Positions 34,605-45,638 of a DNA stretch of 64,000 bases are shown in pieces; the first letter of the stretch is position 1; every line of letters starts with the position of its first letter. Under the pieces are notes generated by a model. That model ran no database searches. It saw only the letters and a list, made by a program, of their open reading frames with translations, and was not told the origin of the DNA. The stretch is from Poa pratensis (taxonomy: Eukaryota; Streptophyta; Magnoliopsida; Poales; Poaceae): contig CAMZMU010000055.1 in assembly GCA_947311845.1 (NCBI GenBank), forward strand, positions 25,569,369 to 25,633,368. The letters run 5' to 3'. Made by a program: the position numbers and the translations under genes.

Positions 34605-35471
34605 TTAGTCTTTTGGCGACAGTCGGCCCCTTGGAGGAGGAGGCCGTCTGCTTGTGTACTGGCGTGACCAGTGGCTCTGGAACCAGGGGGCTTTGGCGGG
34701 AGCCCCTGCGGTGAGCAGAGCCTTGGGGCGGGCCTTGGCGGGTAGCGCTTTGGCGGCGTAGGGCTTGGCTGGGTAAGCCTCGGCGGGGCGCTGGGCCGCA
34801 GCCTTTTCCTGGGAGGTGAACTGCTTCTTCTTGGAGGGCGCTATGTAGTCGAGGGTGTCCTCGTCGGCGGGGTAGGTGGCAGCCGCAACCTTGTAGACGT
34901 CCACGACAGTGCGCACAGAATCCTTCTCATTGCAGCGGATGGTGATGGTGTTGCTGCAGCCTGGTATCTTGACGACGTTGTAGGCGTGGTGCGTGACCGC
35001 CATGAACTTGGCATGCGTTGGGTAGCCCAGAATGGCGATGTATGGCAGGTTGATGTGGGCGACGTCGAAGTCGATCAGCTCAGTGCGGTAGTTGTCCTGG
35101 GTGCCGAACATGACGGGTAAGCGCACCTGCCCGAGGGGCACAGTGGTGCCTTCCGTCACCCCTGAGAAGGGTCTGGTTGGCATGAGGCGCTCGTACGGCA
35201 CCTGGAGCAGGTCGAAGGTGTCCATGGAGAGCACGTTCAGGTCTGCTCCCCCATCGACGAGTGTCTTGGTGACAGCGACGTTGTTGATGGTGGGGGTGCA
35301 CACCAGCGGGATGGTGCCCACAGTCGCCGTGCTCTTGGGGTGGTCGCTGGAGTCGAAGGAGATCTTGTACTGTGACCACTTAAGAGGCTTGCCGGTACCG
35401 ACCTTTGGGAGGGCAGCGCTGACTTCTCGGGTGAGCTCCTTGAAGTGGCGGTTGGAGATGGGCGCTTGCAC
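34605..35471 (-). pseudogene. E2 protease domain
   Basis: The frame runs 35,471-34,605. The active site LVDGGADLNVLSMDTF differs from E1 by Val for Ile. The AILGYPTHAKFMAV block is retained. A 12-bp loss relative to E1 removes one Lys-Lys-Ala-Ala unit in the Ala-rich tail. It is separated from gag by a TAG at about 35,577. Confidence 0.8.
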
Positions 35472-35576
35472 TCCGCCGAGGATGCATGCAGCAATCCGGC
35501 GGGGCTCCTGGTAGCCCCCTGCGTACTCGTCGGGGAGGTTATTGTTCTCTTCTGGCTGTGGCTGGGCAGCGTTGAC

Positions 35577-37237
35577 CTACTGGTTGGGCTGATGATTAGC
35601 CTGCCGAGGATACTGGCCCTGGGGAGGATACTGACCTTGCTGAGGGTACTGGCCTGGCGGCGGGTACTGGCCCTGCTGAGGGTATGGACCCTGCTGAGGG
35701 TACTGAACCTGCTGACGGTACTGGCCCTGCTGGTTGTAGTTGTTGCCACGGTCTGACCAGCGGCCGTTGTTGCGGTTGCCTCCCCGTCTGTCGCCGCGAC
35801 GGTTCTGGCGGCTGCTGCGAATCTTCTCAAGCTCGAAGCAGTTCTCAGTGTTGTGGGTGCTCAGCTTGTGGAAATCACAGTACTTGCTGTCTTTCTTACT
35901 GGCTTCTTCCCCGCCGCGCTTGTGCTTCTGCCCGTGCTCAGGCTCTGGTTTCGCCGCAAGGACGGCTGGTGCCTTTCGCTTTGTGTGGTCCCGGCCTTTG
36001 CTTTTGACCTTTGCCTCGTCGGAATCCTCCAGCTCGGGGCAGTTGTGGGCGAACAGGCGGCCATCCTCCGCCTTGGCACATTTGTCAGCTAGATGGAAGA
36101 GCAGCACCACGGAGGTGAGTGAGTCGGCGTAGATGCCGAGCTTCTCAAGCATCCTGGTGTCCATGACACCGACGGAGAATGCCCCGATGTCGGCGGCATC
36201 GTTGATGCGCGGGATCCTGTTGCGGACTTGGTTGAAGCGCTGGATGTATTTGCGCAGCGTCTCGCCCTTGCGCTGCTTCACCACGCGGAGGTCGTTGAGG
36301 GAGAGAGGGCGCTCGTACGTCCCCTTGAAGTTGGCGATGAATTGCTCACACAGCTCCCCCAGGACCTGATGGAAGCCTCGGGGAGGTTCATGAGCCACGA
36401 GCGAGCAGCGTCCTTGAGGGCCATGGGGAACCAATTGGCCATGACCCGGTCGTCGCCGCCCACGGCTTGGATTCCCACGGTGTAGAGCTGCAGGAACTCC
36501 ACGGGGTTGAGCGTGCCGTTGTAGTGGGGAGGCAGCTCCGGGCGGAACTTGGTAGGCCAAACCACCCGACGCAGCTCCCACGAGAAAGCGAGGGACCCCT
36601 CGCTGTTCGTGGCGTGGCCACCTGCGACGACGGCGCGGTTTGGGTCGCCGGCCCTGGTAAGGTCATGGACCATGCGGTCCTGTCGCTCACGTTGTCGTTC
36701 GAGGTTCACGCGAGCGTCCTCCGGGGCCCTCGTGATGATCTGGCAGCTGGCGCCGCCGAGGTGCGGGGAGGACGCGTCGTGCGAGGGGGCCCGGTCCGGA
36801 GCGCGGGGGCCCTGGTATGGCCCGTGGACTCCTCCGACCGGAGGTGGAGGGGCGCCGTGCGCCACTCCTCCCTGCGACGCCGGCGGCACTATGGAGTGCG
36901 ACGGCACCGGGGCAACCTTAGCGGCGTTGACGAGCTCGGTGACTCGCTGGAGCCACGCGTCGTGGCCGGCCTCGGTGGGCCGGTAGCGCAGGAGTTCCTG
37001 CGCCATGAGCAGTGCAGCCCCCGAAGTCAGTGGAGCTCGGGTTGAGGCGGACGCGGTGTGGCCGTTGTACGGCGGAGGCGTGTTTTGCCTGGATGGATGT
37101 AGGGAAGAAGCTTCCACTTCTTCCGACCCATGCTCCACTTCATCCTCAGAGGCAGCGGGAGCTGCGTGTCTGCGCGGGTTGTTGACGGCGGGCTCGGAGG
37201 CAACCCGGCTGGCCGCCCTACGGCGTGTGTCGACCAT
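35577..37237 (-). pseudogene. E2 gag, one frameshift
   Basis: It starts MVDTRRRAASRVA at 37,237 and is open for about 285 useful codons to the frame change near 36,370 (in the sequence for LPEASIRSWG). It then continues in a second frame to the stop at 35,577. The same frame change occurs in E1, so it predates their separation. The C-terminal YPQQGQYPPQGQ-type repeat is preserved. The extra frameshift of E1 near 21,740 is absent here. Confidence 0.83.
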
Positions 37238-37270
37238 GGCGGTGAGGAAGAACGAAGAGAGCGCCTCAGC

Positions 37271-37288
37271 CCCCTACCTGGCGTGCCA
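37271..37288 (-). other. E2 primer-binding site
   Basis: On the minus strand, TGGCACGCCAGGTAGGGG, one base different from E1, directly inside the LTR. Confidence 0.65.
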
Positions 37289-37290
37289 AA

Positions 37291-38153
37291 AGTCGAGGAT
37301 TACTCCCGAAGGAAACTCAAGCGTAGTGTTGTTCGAACGCAGGGGACTGAAACACGCTCTCGACGAAGCTCTCGGTGACCTCGGTGAAGAAGACACACAT
37401 GCACAGCAGTTACCCAGGTTCAGGCCACCGTGGAGGTGTAAAACCCTACTTCCTGCTTGTGATGGATTGCACTGCTCGAAACGATTACAGTACAAGTGGT
37501 GGTGCTAGTCGCGAGGTAGAAGATGATCCCTCTCCAAGGCCGCAGTGAGGCCCTATTTATAGCGCTCCGGTCCTCTTCCCAAATGTTTAGGCGGGAAGGG
37601 TTGCCACATAGCACCAAGAAAGGTACTGACGCACTGCCCTATCTCAGATAAAGCCACCACCCATGGCGCAGTCGTAAGGCCTTGTCGGTGACGTTGCCGG
37701 TGACACCCCTGATGGCGCGTAGCGCCGGTCCGGCCATCTTGCACCAAAGAGGGAAGTCTTGGGCTCGGCTTTGCTTGCCACAGTTGGTCGGCATCCTTTA
37801 ATCACCAAAATGGAAAGCTTTGACCGTCACGCTCTGCGGACGAGCGCGTCACTCTGGGGAAGACGCAGCCGCACATGGTCCCTGGCGCGGGGTCACGGGC
37901 GTGCCACGCCTTTGTCTTGTACTGCGTGAGGCTCGCCGGCCTGGCCTCCCTCGCGAGGGCCACCTCGCGAGGTCCTTTCTTAGCTATGCGGTGGGATTGG
38001 CTCCTGAAGCTGCTGGGCTCGGCCGTGCGTGCCTCTGGTAAGCTTGAAGGAGTGGGCCACCTTGTTGACCGCTGACTTGTCTTGTTCTTTGCGCGTGGGC
38101 TCCTGGGCCAAAGGCATACGGGCCGTGGCACCCTAGTTTCCACTGGTCCGACA
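37291..38153 (-). repeat. E2 5' LTR (863 bp, full length)
   Basis: On the minus strand it starts TGTCGGACCAGTGG at 38,153 and ends ...CCTCGACT at 37,291 (CTCGACA in E1), so the termini form TGTCG/CGACA. It differs from the 3' LTR by several substitutions and a short GGCCACCTCGCGAGG-type insertion near 37,960, so the insertion is not very recent. Confidence 0.85.
37552..37562 (-). promoter_or_regulatory. TATA box in the E2 5' LTR
   Basis: The minus strand reads TATAAATAGGGCC inside the LTR. The same motif is in the other E LTR copies near 15,775, 22,503 and 30,850. Confidence 0.55.
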
Positions 38154-38158
38154 ACAAG

Positions 38159-41100
38159 ACAACACCCTCGGGGGCTAGGTCCCGACAGAGCAATCAAACA
38201 GAAGTCGACTGCGAAGTGGAAATCAAATGTACATGTGCTTTAAGGTTCATTACAAGCAAAAACAGCAAAAAGGAGTCGGCGCTACACCCTATGACACCGA
38301 CTCTGACCTAGCCCTAACAGCGCGGGCGGCAACTTCGGCACTGCGGCGCTGCACCATGGACACCATGTCCTCCGCTAGTCGCGCCGCCTCGTCCTTCACC
38401 AAGCTCAATGACGCGGTCCTTCCATCAGCCTTCCGAGGGAAGTTCGATACTACCTTCTTGAAATCACCCACAACGTCGTGACCCAGCAACAGCTTGAAGG
38501 TTAGCTCGGAGCCGCGTACCATTTGGGCGCGAGTGAACTTCGCCAGGGTGGAAGACTGCGGTCCAAGAACTCCAACCAGACCATCAACATTGGCGGGTGG
38601 TGTACGTTGCGGAAAGATATTCTTGTGCACCACAGCGAGCGCACCAGTTGATTTGGCTAATGCATCCTTGGCATAAGCGCACATGGCGTCGAAGGTGCTG
38701 ACAGCGCGCTCCAGCGGGACATCCTCGTCCGTCGACTCCGTGGGCGGCGCAGCGCCAAAAGCATCTGCATATACAAGCAAACCTAAGTACCAATTCGACT
38801 GATTTGGGAGACCAAGCCATCAACAAGAAATTCAGAAGGGGACATTACCTCCAACGACGTGGGCTAATGCTAGCAGGCGCGCCACCTGCACCTTTTCACC
38901 GTCAAGGATGGCATCCTCGCGCTCCTTGGCTTCCTTCAGCTTCCGCTCAGCATCATCATGTTGGGCCTTGAGTTGTTTCTCCAACTCAACACCCGCTTCG
39001 CATCAGCCTCGCGGTCACCTGCAAGACGATCGACATTTTAGACAAGATGAACCACATGCACGACGGCGACAAAGGGAGATGCTTACGCTTGCTCCAGCAC
39101 AACGCGAAGGTCATCCCTCTACTGCTCCAACTGGACGTAGGCCACACCCGACTCCATGAGGTTGCGGTAGAAAGGCTACACGATGTAGATCAACACATGA
39201 CTTTGAGCCTATGCCCAACTATACTAGTTGCACATAGCCTCGGGGGCTACTCCCATCGGGAGCACTGTCGCGCACCCGATAAATCAACAAGACAGAAGAT
39301 ACTTACATGATCCTGGAGCTGCGCCGCACTCGAAGAAGACGGAGCAGGTACTTTCGGAGCGGAGGGAGCCGCCATCTTCACAACCTCCGTCGCGGCCGTT
39401 GTGGTCGCCAAGGCAGAAGCCTCCGGAGGGGTCAACTCTGACTCCCTGCCACTCGGAGTCGACGCCCGTCCCCGGGCAGGTGACTGAGGCACACTCGTGC
39501 CATGACCGGCACTGCGCTGCCAAAGATCAAATCAATACAAGGCTGAGTCAGACAGAAGCTTATCTTGAAGAAAGGTGTTCACCTCATCTCCTCTTCGTCA
39601 CTACCGAGGTCGTCGACGTTGAACAACACGCCGAACTCAGTCGTACCACCACTGGAGGCGCCATGTTGAGCGGCTCAACCACCACCGGCTCCTTCAGACC
39701 GGTGACGAAGAGCCTGAGTCGCCATCGTCGCGAAGCTCCACCCTTTCGGACGTCGAGTCTTCAGCAACAGCTTTCGCCTTGTCCCGGCACTGATGCTTGA
39801 GAGGTTGCTCATCCTCCACATCTAGCTCCGTTTCCTCCACCACTTCATCGGGTGAGGTGGTCGCCGAGGGAATGGAGTCGTCATCATCAACCGGCGCCAC
39901 TTCAGGAAATTCCACCTCGAAGGTGGAACCATTTTCGGGCAGAGGTGGCAGACACGTGGGAGCCGGATGATCCTGCGAGTCCAGCACAAAGAAATTCAAC
40001 AAGGGCGCAAGCACAAAGCGCTAGCGCAACAACAAAATAGAGGAGTCAAAAGCAAATAGATTCAGATACATACCTCAGGCAGTGGGTTATCGACCCCGTA
40101 TGGCTTCACGGGGCAGTCGACGTTGCAAGGGTCTGTAGCTCTGAGACTGGTCACAGACCGCACAGAGCTTTCGACTTCCCTCTTCGACCGCGGTTCCTTC
40201 GTTAGGCGAGACGAGTCATCCTCGCCTTGGTACTCCCACATAGGGTGGTCCCGCAGGCGTAGCGGCTGCACGCGCCTCCTCAACATTGTGGCAATGAGGT
40301 GGATGCCACCTACCTCCTTGCCCATCGCCTTCAGCAACTCGGCGACCTTACCCAGCAGCGGCGCCACTTCAACCTTGTCAACACTCGACAGCGAGTGCGC
40401 CCAGGCGTTCGACTTCCTCAGAGGCTTGTTAGCCTCAAAAGCAGGGGGCCCTCCTGCTCCATGTGGACGTAGAACCACTTCTTTCGCCAGCCTTGGACGG
40501 AGTCGGATTGCTTCAACAAGAAATAGTTGGTGTCACCACGCACTTGGATGCCGAAGCCGCCAATTGGGTAGGTGCCACCACCACCACGTTCCTCTTCACA
40601 TTGAAGATGGCCTTCCACAGGCCCCAATGCAGGTGTACTCCCAGGAAGCACTCGCACAGGATGAAGAAGCAGGCGACGTGGAGGACGCCGTTCGGCGTCA
40701 GATCATGCATTTGGATCCCGTACGCGTACAACAACCCGCACACGAAATCGTGAAGGGGAAAAGAAAGCCCCGGTGCAAAAAAATCAACGAACCAAACGCG
40801 TTCGCCGGCTCGAGGTTGCGGGATTACCTCCTTCCCGGGAGCGCGCGTGGCCAGTAGGTCCGCCGGCAGCAGCAACCCGTCTTCCCGAAGTTCATCCAGG
40901 TGCCGCTGCTTGACGGCCGACCTAACCCAGTCGTCGGGGATCTTCTTCAATGTGTCCCGGCGGTAGCATCAACAGTGGCGACGCTCATCGCCGCGCTCCC
41001 CCTCTTGGTCTTCACAACCGCAGCGCTGGCGGCGGCAGAGCTCGTCGTAGCCGCAACCTTCTTCTCGCCTCCTGGCTAATGGCTGAAGGTTGGCGCGGGG

Positions 41101-42451
41101 ACGAAGATTGTTTGCAGTGGCTATGGAGGCAGAGCGCAAGGAAGAAGATGAAGCAAGGAACGGGAACGGCAAGATTGGGGATGAAAACTGATCTCTCCCC
41201 TAACGGTGAAATAAATATACCGTGGTGCTGCACCAATCCTAACCGTCCAATCGGCATCGGCAACAACGGCCTGCATCCAACCCTACACGTGGCGGCAGCG
41301 GAACGCAACCGTCGCAGGCCACGCCGCCCACTACGCATGAGAAACAAGGCAACCATCATCACGTCCCGAAAATTTCGCGCCGTGCGGTCAAATCAGAACT
41401 GAAAGGGCGTCTTTCCTGGTCAACACTGACAATGGGCCCACACTGACGCGTCCCATCAGCGGAGCCGCGCAAGCAAAGATCGTCATGCATGACGTCATCC
41501 TCACAAGCTGAAGAATCATTCGAGCCAGGCTCATGGCACAAACAACAAGACAAAGCCGACAGACCACCGAGTCCCCTAGACGGACCCTCGCGTTTTCCGA
41601 CTCAGGTTCATCTCCACCCGATCATGTCAAAGCAGTAAGCCAGCAGGCTGAAACGGGACTCTTTAATTTGTCGGGTCCCTCACATTCACACTTCCTTCAT
41701 AGTAGGCCAGCAGGCTAAAATGGGACTGCTTGATCTGTCGAGTCCATTCACTCCCATCGGGAGCGTATCAAAAAATTTCTTTCGACTGGATGTTAATTGA
41801 GATTAACCTCAATTGCAAGCAATTCAGCTCAATCTCGGGGGCTACTCTCATCGGGAGCGCTGTCGCGCCCCCGATAAGCACAAACTAACTGGACCATCGA
41901 GTCCCAAAGTCACTTAGCTTCCTACCCAAGCCTACAACGACGACCGTCGCAAAACATTCGATTCTCGAGATGCGTCCGCCGCATATGATCCTCGGATGCT
42001 GCACCCAACAGGCAAAGATAAGACCCGCCGATCATTCGAGTGGGCCCGCACCCGCTGCGTTCACCCTGTAATTTCCGTGCCAGCAGGCATGAAGAAAATC
42101 TTGACGGACGCGTTGGGTACCCCATTCATCATAATATCCTCTGTAAGTCCTCTGCGGCATGAGTCGAAGCTTATCAGCTCTTTCCAGGATCGAGTCCGGG
42201 GACTCGATCTTGAAGTAAGCTGGTTAGGTTCTTGCCCAAGAGCATCTAACTGGTCCGATCCGTCGAGTGAACCAGGCCAGCCATGTCATCATCCCCAGAA
42301 ACTGACGGCTACACAGCAAAACATGAACATATCTAACAGTCGATGTGCTACCGACTCAGAACAAAAACTCCTTACAACAGGTAGAAGATGACGTGCACCG
42401 GAGAGGAGTCCTTACCCGATTCTTCGACTCGACCAAGCACTCGGGGGCTAC
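38159..42451 (+). repeat. T3, second part up to the 3' LTR
   Basis: It continues T after E2 with ACAACACCCTCGGGGGCTAGG. It carries antisense module 1 (below). From about 41,000 to 42,451 it has noncoding sequence with short internal repeats: a 65-bp direct repeat around 41,636 and 41,701 (CCAGCAGGCT core), and CTCGGGGGCTACTCTCATCGG at 41,836, echoing 39,239. The polypurine tract GCACTCGGGGGCTAC (42,438-42,451) abuts the LTR. Confidence 0.82.
38289..40985 (-). pseudogene. T3 antisense module 1: 'putative gypsy type transposon' domain plus coiled coil, multi-exon
   Basis: Minus-strand gene of at least five exons, frame-broken. The N-terminal part (40,985-40,110) holds the domain annotated in grasses as putative gypsy-type transposon/Transposase_28, recognised from PLHDFVCGLLYAYGIQMHDL, HWGLWKAIF and VQGWRKKWFYV. 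Frame changes occur near 40,955, 40,560 and 40,455. A donor GTATGT lies near 40,075. Next come an acidic exon (about 39,990-39,700), an Ala/Ser/Pro exon (about 39,500-39,308, donor GTAAGT), coiled-coil exons (39,190-38,860) and a C-terminal exon ending at 38,289 (VVHKNIFPQRTPPANVDGL). The molecular role is unknown despite the family name; it is not a demonstrated transposase. Confidence 0.65.
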
Positions 42452-42940
42452 TGACGTGGGCCTACCTATCGGGTGCCCCACCATGAAGGTACCTGGTGCA
42501 CGCAAGGACTAGGGCCCAACCGGCGGCGTACTTGAAGACGACGTTCAAGGCCCACTAAAGGAGCCCAAGGAGGATAGAGTATGCCTCAAGGCAGGCGAAG
42601 CTTATGTCGGTAGAACCTACCAGACCTGTAAACCCTAGTCGGTTACGAACTCCCGAGACCCAGCCTCCTTTATAAAGGCTGGGAGGGCTGCCGATCTAGG
42701 GTACGCTCCTATTCCACCACCAAAACCCTAGCGAGATCGACATCTCGCCGGGATCGCCATTGTAACACATCCAAACTATCAATAACAGACAAGCTGGAAG
42801 TAGGTATTATCCTCTGGGAGCCTGAACCAGGGTAAATCGCCTTGATTGTCAGCCGTGGTAACACCAGCACTCCAACCTTTCTCCCTCTCAATCAACCTGG
42901 GGTACTCGACCCTGGGATTTGCCATGGCCACCCCACGTCA
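42452..42940 (+). repeat. T 3' LTR (489 bp)
   Basis: The termini TGACGTGGG and CCCACGTCA are perfect inverted repeats. A TATA box (TTTATAAAG, 42,669-42,677) sits mid-LTR. The polypurine tract precedes it, and GGGAG at 42,941-42,945 would be the right target duplication. The left copy is outside the window. Confidence 0.9.
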
Positions 42941-42945
42941 GGGAG

Positions 42946-44358
42946 GCTTCGGGCGGCCCGGACAGAACGAAACGCGATGCCACGTCTGCATCCGATGCAC
43001 GGGCCACGCCTATCAGTGAGACATGAGGCTGAGCACGACTTGGTCAGCTAAATTAATGTCGGGCGGCGTCTCGGTTTCCTAGCCGGGCGCAGCGACGCGT
43101 CGCTTCACTTCTCTGCATCTATGCGGCAAGGAAGCGTCTGCGCCACGGCGGCGTCAATGCAGGCGAGCGCGCCTTTTGAAGTGTCGGCGTTAGTGGTGTG
43201 GCAGGCGAGCCGTTGGCCAGCCGGAGTTAAGGCGATCTCATCCGTTCACCTCCCCGGCCGCTATATAGAGCGGGTTCCTCGCCGTCTCCACCACAAACAT
43301 CACTCCACCACCTTGCCATGGCCCCTCCCCGACGCTCCATGGAGGAAGAGCTCCAGGCGGCGACAGCGGCCCGCCGGCACAGCCGTGACAATCCAGCTAT
43401 GCAGAAGGCGTTGTGTGACGCTCGCCTCAGCGTTCCGCCACCTCCTCTGCCACCGACGAACCTACTCACGGAAGCCGAGGCGCGCGAGCTCGTCCGCACC
43501 AACACGCCGGTGCTGGCGAACAGCCGCCTCCCCGAGGGATGGGAGACGAACGGCCGGCCAGAAGCGCCTCGACTACGTCGCCATGTGCATGCAGACCATG
43601 CCGCCGGAGCTGTACGACGACGTCAGGTTCGAGCCGAACTCGGCGTACTGGGACAAGCAGATCGAGTTAGAGCACGCCTACCGCCGCCACTCCTTCATCG
43701 CCCGCGAGCAGCCTGCGGACTGGTTCGACTCCGACTCCGACGTCCTCACCAACACCTCCGACGAGGACTTCGCGGCGGGCATGGAAAGGGAGAGGGTTCG
43801 CTACGAGGCGGCGGAGCAGGCTCGTCGCGCAAGATCAGGACAAGGCCGCGTGCAACCTCCTCCGCCACAACCTCAACAAGAGGTGGAGAAGGTTGATGGT
43901 GATGATGACGGCTTCGAGGACTGGCCGCCGACGCCGGAGTGGGATCCGGCCACACGCAGCTCGCCATTGAGGAAGACATAGCCTCCGCCGCCACCGCCAC
44001 CGCCCAGCCTCCTGCGCCGACCACCGGCTACCTCTACTGTCTCTGCTCCGCCTGCAGCCGGGGTCCTGTGCTCGCCGCCGCAAGGGCCGGCTCCTGCCCC
44101 AACTGCCGGTGCCCGGCGTGCCACCCTACATACTAGATCTAGGTCTAGATTTTAATTTGAATGAATTATGTTAGTTTTTAACGAAATTTCAATGAAATGT
44201 ATGCACTTTTGTATCAAAATTTCGTATTTGAATAATATTTGGACGCCGCGAGTGGGGAGCGACGGCGCCCAAAGCTAGCGACTAGTCCGGACGGCGCCCA
44301 AACGGCCTGTCCGGAAGGCCTTTGGGCGGCCATTTGGGCGCCGCGACTGGAGATGCTC
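42946..44358 (+). mobile_element. Harbinger-like DNA transposon remnant (right part), interrupted by T
   Basis: The right end reads GGCGCCGCGACTGGAGATGCTC followed by TAA (44,359-44,361). It fits the GAGCATCTCCAG terminal repeats with 3-bp TWA duplications of PIF/Harbinger-type elements in grasses. Subterminal GGCGCCCAAA repeats lie at 44,260-44,340. The left end must lie beyond T. A TATA box (CTATATAGAGC, about 43,261) precedes the ORF. Confidence 0.5.
43318..44136 (+). pseudogene. Hypothetical protein inside the Harbinger-like remnant, frameshifted twice
   Basis: It starts MAPPRRSMEEELQAATAARR about 55 bp after a TATA box. One frame change near 43,550-43,562 leads to DYVAMCMQTMPPELYDDVRF and acidic segments with two repeats of a D-S-D/E cluster. 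A second near 43,945 leads to a Cys-rich tail (YCLCSACSRG, then CPNCRCPACHP) that could bind zinc. It ends at 44,136. Read through the breaks, it would be about 270 residues. The family is not recognised. It may be a non-transposase passenger gene of the DNA transposon. The frame changes might instead be short introns, but no good splice pairs were seen. Confidence 0.5.
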
Positions 44359-44361
44359 TAA

Positions 44362-44620
44362 CCATGGTGTTTGATCGAGATTCAGTATGCTTCATCACTT
44401 AACTGATGTGAAACAGTCTTCTTCAACGATAATCGCAGTCTCGCAGATGACCAGGATTCACCCATAAGCAAAATGGCGGGAAATTTGGGTGGACCAGTGA
44501 AGGTCCTACTAAATATCCGGCGCAAGGAGGGAAAAGTATTTCGATTCCACAAATCGAACCAACAATCCAAGCGAACCCTACCGTTCATCAGATCCAGCGG
44601 CCGAAAGTCAACGTCTTCAG
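44362..44620. other. Unassigned intergenic sequence
   Basis: No gene or repeat recognised between the Harbinger-like end and the foldback MITE. Confidence 0.5.
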
Positions 44621-44798
44621 TTTGGTTGGGCTTAAATTTGACTTTTGATAGGTGCTTTCGGCTTTTGGCTTTTAACTTTTGGATTATACCATCATGTAAC
44701 AATGTTCAATTAAAAACCAAAAGCGAAAAACACCTATTTAGCTGATTTTGTGGCTTATAAGGTAAAAGGCAGAAGACAAATTTAAGGCCAGCCAAACA
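44621..44798. mobile_element. Foldback MITE (~178 bp)
   Basis: The left end TTTGGTTGGGCTTAAATTT and right end AAATTTAAGGCCAGCCAAA are inverted repeats of 19 bases with two mismatches. The interior is AT-rich. No clear target duplication was found, so the superfamily is undecided (hAT-like or Mutator-like). Confidence 0.55.
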
Positions 44799-44925
44799 GG
44801 GTGGTCGTGAACTAGCTAGCTTGGATTAGCTTGATCCCCTCGCATTTCATGTTTTCTCTCCGGCAGCGTGTTTGGTTCGGGGGAATTGAATTAAGACTAG
44901 GGAATGGGAAACTAAGGGCACGTAC

Positions 44926-45189
44926 AGCTTGAGGCACTAACACCGACGCTAGGATAATTTTCCCGGTAGTTATGCTCGATTCCCATCGGACACCAGGAAA
45001 GAAGTTTGCGTCGACGCAAACTCTTGCGTCGGGCGCTTGCGTACAAGCTGCTGTGTTTTCCTTACTAGCTAAGCGTCTGATTTTTGAATTAGCGATGGAG
45101 AGACAGGCGCTAGCACGGGCGCTACAATCCATATCGTCAAAAAAAAAATCATAAGCGCCCAGCTAAGCGGCTCTGCGCTGTACATGCCC
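44926..45189. mobile_element. Tourist-like (Harbinger) MITE, 264 bp
   Basis: Ends GGGCACGTACAG and CTGTACATGCCC are inverted with one mismatch. TAA duplications flank both sides (44,923-44,925 and 45,190-45,192). There is no coding capacity. Confidence 0.72.
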
Positions 45190-45192
45190 TAA

Positions 45193-45638
45193 GGGGTAAG
45201 GGAATAAAATTTCTTTGTTTGTTAGAGGGTAATGGGAGTTGAGGAGGGGGCTGGTAATTGAAGCCGGGATAGGGAATTGAGAGAAAAATACAGTTGCTCA
45301 CGTCCCCTGATACACATGTTTAGCGTTCGCATGCCGTTGTGGTCTGTACACCTGCGGCCACGTACTCACGTGCATATACAGACCAAGTTTATGTACTACA
45401 GGATAGGTTTGCACAGCCGGCTGCTTCTCGCGTCATACTCGCTGTCCGGCAGGCTGCTGCTCTTGTCAGAATCGATCGGCTGACTTGTTTGTCTAGCTTG
45501 ACGGCAGCTCATACTCACGATGGACAGTTAATCAATAGTTTATCAAACTCATGAACCGATAAAGGGGAAATGAGTTCTTGTCAAACTCCCACCGGTAAGT
45601 CCCACCCCATACCAAGCGTGGGATTGGGATTACAAATA
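45193..45638. other. Unassigned intergenic sequence
   Basis: Low-coding sequence. The stretch AGGGGTAAGGGAATAAAA right of the MITE resumes the purine-rich sequence left of it (GACTAGGGAATGGGAAAC). Nothing else is recognised. Confidence 0.4.

Larger units (their letters stand above)
30835..38153 (-). mobile_element. Tat-type Gypsy element E2 (gag-protease plus intact antisense gene)
   Basis: Minus-strand element of 7.3 kb inside T3. Order on the minus strand: 5' LTR 38,153-37,291, primer site, gag, protease, noncoding 34,604-33,542, antisense gene, 3' LTR 31,437-30,835. The 5-bp duplication ACAAG stands at 30,830-30,834 and 38,154-38,158, and T2 shows the uninterrupted site. RT and integrase are absent. 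E2 is colinear with E1 at a constant offset of 15,075 over the antisense gene. Confidence 0.88.
1..42940 (+). mobile_element. Tat-lineage Ty3/Gypsy retrotransposon T (host of nested complex)
   Basis: A plus-strand LTR retrotransposon whose 5' end lies left of the window. The order protease, RT, RNase H, second RNase H, integrase, then antisense ORFs before the 3' LTR is the arrangement known for the Tat lineage. The 3' LTR closes at 42,940. The element is interrupted by S1, E1, A and E2, and its 3' part occurs three times: T1 12,029-15,759, T2 22,631-24,769 plus 28,997-29,249, and T3 29,250-30,834 plus 38,154-42,940. The pol carries stops and frameshifts, so the element is dead. Lineage is inferred from domain order; the family name is not recognised. 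Confidence 0.85.

Noticed and set aside
15760..38153. E1 and E2 as independent insertions
   Set aside because: Same target base, same LTR truncation, shared gag frameshift and constant offset show that they are duplicates of one insertion.
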